DNA of 54,962 bases from Myxacorys californica WJT36-NPBG1 (GTDB lineage: Bacteria; Cyanobacteriota; Cyanobacteriia; Leptolyngbyales; Leptolyngbyaceae): NCBI GenBank assembly GCA_019359315.1, contig JAHHHO010000037.1, positions 1-54,962 of the forward strand, in the 5' to 3' direction. The translations under genes were made by a program, and so were the position numbers. Positions 36,502-44,055 of the stretch are shown piece after piece; the stretch's first letter is position 1, and every line of letters starts with the position of its first letter. The notes under the pieces are model-generated. The model was not told the DNA's origin. It ran no database searches and saw nothing but the letters and a program-made list of their open reading frames with translations.

Positions 36502-37788
36502 ATGTCTATTTCTTTGTTGGCAGATGCAGGGCAGCGGTTAGAACAGGCCCTGAAATACACGTCACTGTCGGATGACGCGATCGCATCACTGCGCCATCCC
36601 AAAGCTAGTCTCACGGTCTCGATTCCGGTTCGCCGAGATGATGGTTCGCTGAGCGTTTTTCAGGGCTATCGCGTCCGTTATGATGATTCGCGAGGCCCAG
36701 GAAAAGGCGGCGTGCGCTATCATCCGAGCGTGACGCTCGATGAAGTCCAGTCGTTAGCATTTTGGATGACATTTAAATGCGCGGTGCTGAATCTACCGTT
36801 TGGTGGGGCAAAGGGCGGCATCGCTGTGAATCCTAAAGCCTTATCGCGACTAGAACTAGAGCGATTGAGTCGGGGCTATATCGCCGCGATCGCAGACTTT
36901 ATTGGCCCTGATGTAGACATTCTTGCTCCCGATGTTTACACCAACTCGATGGTCATGGGCTGGATGATGGATCAATACAGCATCATTCAACGCCGCTCGA
37001 GTCCGGGTGTGGTGACGGGCAAACCGATTACAATGGGAGGCAGTTTGGGGCGAGACACGGCGACCGCAATGGGCGCTTTTTTTGCGATCGAAACGATGTT
37101 GCCAAAATTTGATCTCATCCCTCAAAATACAACCGTTGCGGTGCAAGGATTTGGAAATGCCGGGGCCACGATCGCAGACCTCCTGTTTCAAGCTGGATAC
37201 AAAGTTGTTGCGGTGAGCGATTCTCAAGGGGCAATCTATTGTAAAACCGGATTAGATATTCCAAGTGTTCGAGCATTTAAGGATGCGACTCGTAGCATTA
37301 AAGCGGTTTACTGCGATCGCACGGTTTGCAGTATTGTGGATCACGATGCAATGAGCAATGCCGATCTTTTAGCACTAGATGTAGACATTCTGATTCCTGC
37401 CGCGTTAGAAAATCAGATTACGGACGCGAACGCACGTGATGTCAAAGCAAAACTGATTTTTGAAGTCGCGAACGGCCCTATTACATCAGACGCCGACCAA
37501 ATCTTGCAGCAAAACGGAGTTTACGTTTTTCCCGATATTTTGATCAATGCTGGAGGCGTTACGGTTAGCTACTTTGAGTGGGTACAAAACCGCAACGGTA
37601 TGTATTGGACGCTCGAAGATGTGAATCAACAGCTTCAACGCAAAATGATCGAAGAAGCCGAGTGCATCTGGACGATTGCTCACTCGCGTTCAATCCCGCT
37701 GCGAACTGCCGCTTACGTTCATGCTCTAGAACGATTGGGAGAAGCGATCGATGCCAAAGGAACCCGCCGCTACTACAACGGGCATTAG
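36502..37788 (+). CDS. gdhA: Glu/Leu/Phe/Val dehydrogenase
   Basis: The about 428-residue cytoplasmic enzyme reversibly deaminates an amino acid, most likely glutamate, with NAD(P). The N-terminal catalytic block RYHPSVTLDEVQSLAFWMTF precedes PFGGAKGGI (catalytic Lys). The nucleotide domain has GFGNAGATIADLLFQAGYKV (about 220-240), and EVANGPITSDADQIL and NAGGVTVSYFEWVQN are family blocks. I start at ATG 36502, not 36466, because the family N-terminus begins there. It follows hemH by 97 bases on the same strand. Glutamate versus leucine/phenylalanine specificity is not certain. Confidence 0.88.
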   Translation: MSISLLADAGQRLEQALKYTSLSDDAIASLRHPKASLTVSIPVRRDDGSLSVFQGYRVRYDDSRGPGKGGVRYHPSVTLDEVQSLAFWMTFKCAVLNLPFGGAKGGIAVNPKALSRLELERLSRGYIAAIADFIGPDVDILAPDVYTNSMVMGWMMDQYSIIQRRSSPGVVTGKPITMGGSLGRDTATAMGAFFAIETMLPKFDLIPQNTTVAVQGFGNAGATIADLLFQAGYKVVAVSDSQGAIYCKTGLDIPSVRAFKDATRSIKAVYCDRTVCSIVDHDAMSNADLLALDVDILIPAALENQITDANARDVKAKLIFEVANGPITSDADQILQQNGVYVFPDILINAGGVTVSYFEWVQNRNGMYWTLEDVNQQLQRKMIEEAECIWTIAHSRSIPLRTAAYVHALERLGEAIDAKGTRRYYNGH

Positions 37789-37811
37789 CTACAACGGGCA
37801 TCAACTATAGT

Positions 37812-37937
37812 TTGGAAGTATTTAATGTGGTGAGAGATACAATCGCGGTTATCACCGTTGCCGAATCTCAGATCGAATCGCTGCTGCCGAACGAAATTTT
37901 GCAAGTGCGATCGCTAGAGATATTCGAGCACAAGTAG
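37812..37937 (+). CDS. Possible small protein or gene fragment
   Basis: A frame of up to 41 residues reads EVFNVVRDTIAVITVAESQI and ends LQVRSLEIFEHK before a stop at 37935-37937. The residue pattern looks protein-like, including the HIP1 octamer in frame, but the length is short and the start could be TTG 37812 or GTG 37830. It may be the remains of a larger gene. Beyond it, 37938-38051 is purine-rich and empty. Confidence 0.25.
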   Translation: MEVFNVVRDTIAVITVAESQIESLLPNEILQVRSLEIFEHK

Positions 37938-38051
37938 CAACGATTGATACCTTTGTCGCATCGTCAAAGCCCAAACTAAAAATCGAGCGCTTCGCACCAA
38001 GAAGGGTAAAAGAAAGAAGAGCAAAAGGCAAAAGAGCAAGGGGGTAAAGGG

Positions 38052-39803
38052 TTAAGGAGTCCTCGGCACAGAACAAACAACACGAAAACTGAGGTCGCTG
38101 TCGCGCCCCCCCGCCTCATAGTTGAGGCGAGACGCAGAATCGCAAGACCACGGAGGATTGTTCCAGGAACCGCCCCGCAGCAGTCGATCCGGCTTCTCAG
38201 CATTTGTTAGCCATGCTGATCCATCAACAGGAGCACCTTCATAGTTGTCATGCCAAGGATCAGCGCACCATTCCCATACATTGCCGTGCATGTCGTATAA
38301 CCCAAACGCATTGGGCGAAAAACTGCCTACATCCGTCGTTTGCTCCCGAAAGATTCCTTTTGGTCCATCGCCATAATTCCCTGGATAAGTAGTATCTCCA
38401 TGTTTCCAATCTGTACCCCGATAATTTGCAAGGTCAGTTGTAATCGTTTCTCCAAAATGAAACGGCGTTGTTGTTCCTGCGCGGCAAGCATATTCCCATT
38501 CGACTTCGCTGGGTAAACGATAGGGTTTTCCGGTTTTTTTGGATAAGCGATCGCAAAACTCAACTGCCTCATCCCAAGACACAGATTCAACAGGTCGATT
38601 TGCGCCTTTGAAGTTGGATGGATCAGGAGCAATATCGAGATTGACTTTTGGGAGACGTGCGATCGCGCTCCATTGATCCTGAGTGATTGGATATTTGCCC
38701 ATGAAAAAGGGTGCGATTGTCACTTTGTGAGGTGGCTTTTCACTGCCATGCTCCGTCGAACCCATTGTGAATGAGTCACTTGGAATCGATACCATATCTA
38801 GCTTGAGAAAGTCTTCACTGAAATATTCAGCGCGACCGGGACGATGATCAATTTGTTCTCCTTTGGCGTTAACAGTAATGATGTTAAATGTGAATGTCTC
38901 AAGTGTGGAAGTGTCTTCTATAAGCAGCTCATCAGACAACAGCATAGAATATAGTTCTGTCAGGGATTGAAATCCTTGTGTGCTTTCTCTAATCACTTCT
39001 GCTGTGATCGCCTCTACATTTTCATCGGTGAGATTGAGTTCTTTTTGCAAAGCTTTAAGTTCTTGAAGCGTACGATCTCCCAATGGATATTCCAACTCAA
39101 TTTCTTCTCGCAAAACCTCTTCATACTCTTGCAAATTGTGCTGATGCTGGCGATGCGGCTCCAGCACTTCAGCTTCGATCGCCACCGCTTCTTCAGGAGT
39201 GAGTCCAAGCGAGAGCGATCGACGATTCAACACTCGACGCCCAGCAGGACGAATGATTCCATCTTGGCTAAATTCCTCAACTGTCGAACGATATAGCAAC
39301 TTTGGATCGCTGACAGGTGAATTTGCTAGAAAAATTTTCTCACCCTCTTGCAAAATATATCGCTGAGGGCGCATTGAAGGAGCGGCTTTGCTTACTCTGG
39401 TCTTGGCATAATCGTGCAACTCATTGACCGAAATCTTGCCATCGCGGTCAAGATCCGCCGCTCCAGTTTCAATGCCTTCAACTAAATAGCGAGTATAGAT
39501 CGCTAACTCTTCTCCCTTGCGCTCAAACGAATATTCCACCGCAGAAGACGACGTAAGCACAATCCGACCTTCACCACCCAACTGCTGCTTAAAATCGATC
39601 GTCCCTTCTGCATATCTGGCAATCATGCCTTCCCCGAACGCACCACTGTTGCAACAATCTAAAATCACAACTTGACGCTTAGAGTCGCAGTTTTCCATCA
39701 CATCATGCACGAAACCAGCAGGAACAGCCGTCCCTTTGTTGAGCTTGCCTTGAGGGTTTTTTCTGGTGCTACGGCTTGTAGAAATAGAACTTGCCAAACT
39801 CAT
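38052..39803 (-). CDS. Caspase-like / FGE-sulfatase fusion, C-terminal part (catalytic Cys)
   Basis: This frame continues the caspase-like domain that begins in the gene upstream. It holds the catalytic cysteine in VILDCCNSGAFGEG, then VLTSSSAVEYSFE and a Ca-like loop DLDRDGKISVNEL. A helical linker (LSLGLTPEEAVAIEAEVLEP and the following coiled coil, about 195-310) precedes a formylglycine-generating/sulfatase-modifying domain from about 340 (SFTMGSTEHGSEKPPH, RLPSEVEWEYACRAG, GNVWEWCADPW, LLRGGSWNN, SFRVV). The active cysteine pair of true FGEs is not obvious, so this probably acts as a sensor or binding module. ATG 39803 is fortuitous: true translation must come from the other frame through a +1 shift at 39771. 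Confidence 0.72.
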   Translation of the reverse strand: MSLASSISTSRSTRKNPQGKLNKGTAVPAGFVHDVMENCDSKRQVVILDCCNSGAFGEGMIARYAEGTIDFKQQLGGEGRIVLTSSSAVEYSFERKGEELAIYTRYLVEGIETGAADLDRDGKISVNELHDYAKTRVSKAAPSMRPQRYILQEGEKIFLANSPVSDPKLLYRSTVEEFSQDGIIRPAGRRVLNRRSLSLGLTPEEAVAIEAEVLEPHRQHQHNLQEYEEVLREEIELEYPLGDRTLQELKALQKELNLTDENVEAITAEVIRESTQGFQSLTELYSMLLSDELLIEDTSTLETFTFNIITVNAKGEQIDHRPGRAEYFSEDFLKLDMVSIPSDSFTMGSTEHGSEKPPHKVTIAPFFMGKYPITQDQWSAIARLPKVNLDIAPDPSNFKGANRPVESVSWDEAVEFCDRLSKKTGKPYRLPSEVEWEYACRAGTTTPFHFGETITTDLANYRGTDWKHGDTTYPGNYGDGPKGIFREQTTDVGSFSPNAFGLYDMHGNVWEWCADPWHDNYEGAPVDGSAWLTNAEKPDRLLRGGSWNNPPWSCDSASRLNYEAGGRDSDLSFRVVCSVPRTP

Positions 39804-40053
39804 CAGTTATCCCATGCCCAGAAAAATAGAGCAGCAGCAAATCATCTTCCTGGCAATTGTCGAACAAGGTAGAAATTGCATTTTGCATCGTGAGCAGATC
39901 AGGATTTTGAAGCGGCGTAACCTGATCAAATCCGCCGATTGCTGGATGCTGCAAAACCTGCCGCATTGCCTCAACATCTTTCGCCGCCGCAGGCAATGGG
40001 TTTAGTCCAGGCTCGTATTCACTCACTCCAATTAATAGCGCAACCTTCGCCAT
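39769..40053 (-). CDS. Caspase-like protein, N-terminal part (catalytic His)
   Basis: This 94-residue frame is the first half of a peptidase C14 (metacaspase) domain. It starts MAKVALLIGVSEYEPGLNPL at ATG 40053, four bases after the upstream gene's stop, and contains DDLLLLYFSGHGITDEFGKF with the catalytic His. It ends at TAG 39769-39771, just before the region that should lead to the catalytic Cys, which is in the +1 frame (38052 frame). Joining CCG to the AGC one base later gives a continuous, well-aligned domain (FYFYKP then STRKNPQGK). A mutation, a sequencing error or programmed frameshifting could each explain this. Confidence 0.75.
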   Translation of the reverse strand: MAKVALLIGVSEYEPGLNPLPAAAKDVEAMRQVLQHPAIGGFDQVTPLQNPDLLTMQNAISTLFDNCQEDDLLLLYFSGHGITDEFGKFYFYKP

Positions 40054-40057
40054 AGTC

Positions 40058-40438
40058 TTACATCGACTGCGAAAGCCGCTTGATTGTTTCTTCAGCCGCC
40101 GCCAGTTCTTCCCGACTGCTGGCTTCAAGCTCTACTTCTCGACCATCGGCAAACTTGGCTTTAATTTTGATCGGCTTATTGCTAAGGCGATCGCCCATAA
40201 ACCCAAACAAGGTTTTGAGGCTAGCAACACTCACTTCTGCTTGAAGCAATCCCCAGAGAAACGCACCCAAAGCGCGATTTCCTTCTGGTGGGTTGGGATC
40301 GACCACGCGATCAACTGTGACACCATCGAGCGATCGCATCTGTTGCCAGAGGGTTTGCGTCAGTTTTTCCTGCTTTTCGGGACTGGAATCAGGATCTCGA
40401 AACGTAAATGTAAGCTCAACTTTGGGGGCTGTCGTCAT
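40058..40438 (-). CDS. EACC1-like effector-associated protein
   Basis: The 126-residue protein has an N-terminal strand-helix region (KVELTFTFRDPD, EKLTQTLWQQMRSLDGVTVDR), then ALGAFLWGLLQAEVS, a predicted amphipathic helix pair, and KIKAKFADGREVELEASSRE. The G-x-F/L-x-G helix followed by a D-G-R-E strand turn is how I remember the effector-associated constant component 1 family, which pairs with caspase, trypsin or TIR effectors in bacterial conflict systems. It overlaps operon-wise with the caspase gene (4 bases apart). Family assignment is by pattern memory, moderate confidence. Confidence 0.55.
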   Translation of the reverse strand: MTTAPKVELTFTFRDPDSSPEKQEKLTQTLWQQMRSLDGVTVDRVVDPNPPEGNRALGAFLWGLLQAEVSVASLKTLFGFMGDRLSNKPIKIKAKFADGREVELEASSREELAAAEETIKRLSQSM

Positions 40439-40638
40439 TGCAAAACCTACTACACCTAACGTAGAGGACTAGACTGAATTCTAACCTTTCTCCACTGAAT
40501 TTACGGGACTTTAAGAGTTCACAAGTAGTCATCATGAATGTTCCGAAAGCATTTTGCTCATTGGTAATGCGGTTCCTTGGTCAAATGAACTCAACCTGTC
40601 TTTGAATATCCACTAAATCAAGCACTTCTTAAACTAGT

Positions 40639-40890
40639 ATGAAACTCCGAACGATTGCAGCTTCCATCCGCGTCGATTGAGGTTTTGTTACGTTAACTAG
40701 CGGTCTTGTCGCAATCAAACCAGAGTTGATCGGCGCAGAACCTGATCATGTCCGCACGATCGCAGCTTTCATCGCGACAAAACATGGTTTGATCGTAACA
40801 AAACCTGGTTGTGTCTTAACAAAAGATGGTTTGGTCGCAACAAAACCTGGTTTCATCGCAACAAAACCTAGTTTCATTCGTTCTAAACTC
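40639..40890. repeat. Second tandem array of 21-bp repeats
   Basis: Twelve 21-base units fit exactly from 40639 to 40890, the best being GGTTTGATCGTAACAAAACC+T (40786), GGTTTGGTCGCAACAAAACC+T (40828) and GGTTTCATCGCAACAAAACC+T (40849). Unit junctions read AAACC-T-GGTTT, so the array can form a row of small hairpins. Both strands stay open because 21 is divisible by three. The last unit ends over the ubiA stop codon. The sequence is unrelated to the array at 6036, only the period is shared. 40439-40638 shows nothing else. Confidence 0.85.
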
Positions 40891-41776
40891 AAACTCCTGC
40901 AATCATGCCGCCTAATAAAATAAAGCCAATCCAAACGTTTTGCTTGAAAAATTGGGCATAGAGAGGATGGGGAACAGTAGGCTGCGACAATCTGTAATAC
41001 TGCCACGCCCAGCCAATCGCAGCAATGCCTAAGCTGATCCAGAACGCCCAATTGAGATTCATCACAACGCCTAATTTCACTAAAACTACGACTGTGCCAA
41101 CATAGAACGCCGCGATCGCATGAGACACATATTGGCCAAAAAACAAGGCGCTCGACTTCACGCCAATGCGCCGATCGTCCTCGCGATCACTCATCGCATA
41201 GACCGTATCAAATCCCAGCGTCCATAACACCGTTGCGCCCCACAGTAACCATGTTTCTTGACCCAGACATGCCGTTGGTGCCGGACCCGCGCAACTAACC
41301 GCACTCCAGCTAATCAAGACAGCAAATCCCCACGCGATCGACAACACGAGTTGTGGAACCGGAAACACGCGCTTTGCGCCCGGATACAGCACGATGACCG
41401 GAACAGCGGCCACACAGAGCCAAAACGTGAGCGGATTGAGAAACCGCGCCAGTCCCGCCGCGCACAACAGGGAAACTATTCCCACTGCAATGCCGACTTT
41501 AAGAGAGAGCGCCCGCGAGGCTAACGGGCGATCGCGCGTCCGCTCAACGTGTGGATCGATGTTGCGATCCCACAAATCATTTGCCACACAGCCCGCCGCA
41601 CTCGTTGCCAACGTTCCTAAAACAATGACACCGACCAATAACCAGGGAGGCGTTCCCCGCGCCGCTAAAAACACCGCCCACAGCGCCGGAATCATCAAAA
41701 TTAACCGTCCTTCGGGCTTATGCCAGCGCAAGAGACGCACGATCGCTCGCCAAGTGGGTTCGGGGGTTGTCAACAT
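40889..41776 (-). CDS. ubiA: 4-hydroxybenzoate polyprenyltransferase (UbiA family)
   Basis: The 295-residue integral membrane enzyme attaches a prenyl chain to 4-hydroxybenzoate, in cyanobacteria the solanesyl step toward plastoquinone. The first aspartate motif is NDLWDRNIDPHVERTRDRP (about 67-85), and the second is DREDDRRIG (near 192). Eight or nine hydrophobic segments span it. It is divergent from ppx, a common cyanobacterial pair. Its stop codon overlaps the end of a 21-bp tandem array. Confidence 0.9.
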   Translation of the reverse strand: MLTTPEPTWRAIVRLLRWHKPEGRLILMIPALWAVFLAARGTPPWLLVGVIVLGTLATSAAGCVANDLWDRNIDPHVERTRDRPLASRALSLKVGIAVGIVSLLCAAGLARFLNPLTFWLCVAAVPVIVLYPGAKRVFPVPQLVLSIAWGFAVLISWSAVSCAGPAPTACLGQETWLLWGATVLWTLGFDTVYAMSDREDDRRIGVKSSALFFGQYVSHAIAAFYVGTVVVLVKLGVVMNLNWAFWISLGIAAIGWAWQYYRLSQPTVPHPLYAQFFKQNVWIGFILLGGMIAGV

Positions 41777-41988
41777 AGGAATGAAGAACGCTAAATTGAG
41801 TGAGCCGTTAATTAAAAATCTAGCGGTTTTTGACTAAGATACGGTCGATTTTCCGGAATTGGAGTAGAAACCGTTTTAGAACCTCTTAAGATGATTTTGT
41901 CGGCTGCAATGCCCGGACGCTTCACCAATCTTTGGAGAAGAATAGCGGGTCTGAACACCGTGTCCTACTAAAGCGTACCGAGCTTGTC

Positions 41989-43644
41989 ATGGTTACTTCT
42001 TCCTCCGAACCTAAAAATAGTCTGATTAATCTGCCGACCTTGCCATCGAGCCAAGCCCGCATTCTCGCTGCGATCGATGTCGGGACAAACTCGATTCACA
42101 TGGTCGTGGCTCAAATTCAGCCAGAGCTTCCTGCGTTTTCGATCATTGCTAGAGAGAAAGCAACGGTTCGGCTAGGCGATTTTTGTGAGCAAACCGGACG
42201 ACTGACCGAAGCAGCAATGGAACGCGCGATCGCGGCGCTCAAACGCTGTCAAGAGGTAGCAAAGAGCCTCAATGCCGAACAAACGATCGCGGTGGCAACG
42301 AGCGCAGTTCGGGAAGCTCCGAATGGACACGAATTTTTGCAACGAGTCGAAGACGAACTGGGGCTGATCATCAATCTCGTCTCGGGTACAGAAGAAGCGA
42401 GGCGGATCTATCTCGGGGTGCTGTCGGGAATGAACTTCCACAGCAAGCCGCACATCATCATTGACATTGGCGGCGGCTCTACCGAACTCATTTTAGGTGA
42501 CGGACACGAACCCCGTACCCTCAGTAGCACCAAAGTGGGAGCAGTCCGCCTCACGGCCGAGAAAATCACCACCGATCCCATCAGCAATAGTGAATTTCAG
42601 CGGTTGCAAGCCCACATTCGCGGCATGTTTGAGCGCCCCGTTGATGAGCTGAAAGCCCACTTAGAGCCGTCGGAACATCCCCGGATGATTGGCACGTCGG
42701 GCACCATCGAAACTCTAGCGGCTCTGCATGCCCGTGAGAAGTTTGGCACTGTGCCAGCGCCCCTAAATGGCTATGAAATGACCCAGAAGGACGTGCGCGA
42801 AGCGGTCAGTCGATTGAAAAAAATGAGCTTTTCAGAGCGGTTAGCCGTTCCGGGTTTGTCAGATCGGCGGGCAGAAATCATTCTGGCGGGCGCATTGATT
42901 TTGCTAGAAGCGATGACGATGCTAAAGGTGGACACAATCGTGATCTGTGAGCGATCGCTCCGAGAAGGCGTTATTGTCGATTGGATGCTCGCCCACGGGT
43001 TAATCGAAGATCGACTGCGCTATCAGAGTTCGGTGCGGCAGCGTAATGTCCTGAACGCTGCTCAGAAATTTCAGGTGAATTTAGAGCACAGTCAGCGAGT
43101 GGCAGAGTTCGCGCTGAGCCTGTTTGATCAAACTCAAGGCGTTTTACACCAGTGGACGAGTGAAGAACGAGACCTACTGTGGGCAGCCGCGATTCTACAC
43201 AACTGCGGACATCATGTGAGCCATTCTTCTCACCATAAGCATTCCTATTACCTCATTCGCAATTCAGAACTCTTGGGATATACCGAGATTGAAATCGAAG
43301 CGATCGCGAACCTCGCCCGCTACCACCGCAAAAGCGGCCCCAAGAAACGCCACGAAAACTATCGCAGTCTCACCAGCAAACGCCACCGGCGCGTAGTAGA
43401 GCAACTATATCCATTACTCCGCTTAGCCGTTGCCTTAGATCGACGGCAAATTGGCGCAATTCAATCCGTGCAGTGTCAATATTCTTCTGATTCGCGCGAG
43501 CTTCGGCTGCAACTCCAGCCATCTGACCCCTTGGATGACTGTGCGCTTGAATTGTGGAGTCTCGACTACAAGAAAAGCAGCATGGAATCCGAGTACAACA
43601 TCAAGCTTGTTCTAGTTCTGCAACCTGCACCTACTGAAGCTTAG
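41989..43644 (+). CDS. ppx: Exopolyphosphatase / Ppx-GppA phosphatase
   Basis: The about 551-residue enzyme removes terminal phosphate from polyphosphate or converts pppGpp to ppGpp. The ASKHA ATPase-like fold is visible: AAIDVGTNSIHMVVAQ, VATSAVREAPNG, IDIGGGSTELILG and GTSGTIETLAAL. The C-terminal third is HD-like (AAILHNCGHHVSHSSHHKHS). ATG 41989 is used; a TTG at 41932 would add 19 residues. It is divergent from ubiA. Either Ppx or GppA activity is possible, as usual for the family. Confidence 0.88.
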   Translation: MVTSSSEPKNSLINLPTLPSSQARILAAIDVGTNSIHMVVAQIQPELPAFSIIAREKATVRLGDFCEQTGRLTEAAMERAIAALKRCQEVAKSLNAEQTIAVATSAVREAPNGHEFLQRVEDELGLIINLVSGTEEARRIYLGVLSGMNFHSKPHIIIDIGGGSTELILGDGHEPRTLSSTKVGAVRLTAEKITTDPISNSEFQRLQAHIRGMFERPVDELKAHLEPSEHPRMIGTSGTIETLAALHAREKFGTVPAPLNGYEMTQKDVREAVSRLKKMSFSERLAVPGLSDRRAEIILAGALILLEAMTMLKVDTIVICERSLREGVIVDWMLAHGLIEDRLRYQSSVRQRNVLNAAQKFQVNLEHSQRVAEFALSLFDQTQGVLHQWTSEERDLLWAAAILHNCGHHVSHSSHHKHSYYLIRNSELLGYTEIEIEAIANLARYHRKSGPKKRHENYRSLTSKRHRRVVEQLYPLLRLAVALDRRQIGAIQSVQCQYSSDSRELRLQLQPSDPLDDCALELWSLDYKKSSMESEYNIKLVLVLQPAPTEA

Positions 43645-44055
43645 AAACTCAGTCGTTCTAACTAGGTAAGAATACAGGAGTAATTGTGCCTGATTCTATC
43701 CTTGAGACGTGTTGCGATCCTTTAGAGCCTGCGTAGCGTTTTCTCTGAAGTTGCGCTAATCGCGGGTTTCAACAGATTTTCTACAATAGACTTGCCTGAA
43801 TCCAGAATTGAGGGATGAAGGCAGGTTGCTCAACTTAGTGTGAACTATTTAAAAGAATCCTCCTATAGATGGGCTAAAGCTATTCACTAGAAGGATGATG
43901 ACGAGTTGAGCATTTTCTACACTGCCTACATTAAGACTCTGATATTAGTGTTTTTAGCATTAGTCAGACACGACTCCTTAATGGAAATGCATTCGTCTCA
44001 CGTTCTCCTTGGATGAAGAGTGAGGCTTTTGCTTTAGCAAAATGGAGAAAAAGTA
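43645..44055. other. Intergenic region upstream of the membrane-repeat gene
   Basis: No gene seen in these 411 bases. A relative of the dispersed repeat (GCGTAGCGTTTTCTCTGAAG, 43732-43751 plus TTGCGCTAATCGCG) is present. GGAGAAAAAGTA leads into ATG 44056 as a good ribosome site. The promoter of the following gene group should be here but is not obvious. Confidence 0.35.

Noticed and set aside
37578-37937. 119-codon frame overlapping the dehydrogenase end
   Set aside because: Most of it is a shadow of the dehydrogenase gene; only the last 41 codons are outside and are listed separately at low confidence.
40726-40923. 65-codon frame with TKPGF-type heptads
   Set aside because: Same artefact of a period divisible by three; the opposite strand is also open and it overlaps the ubiA stop.
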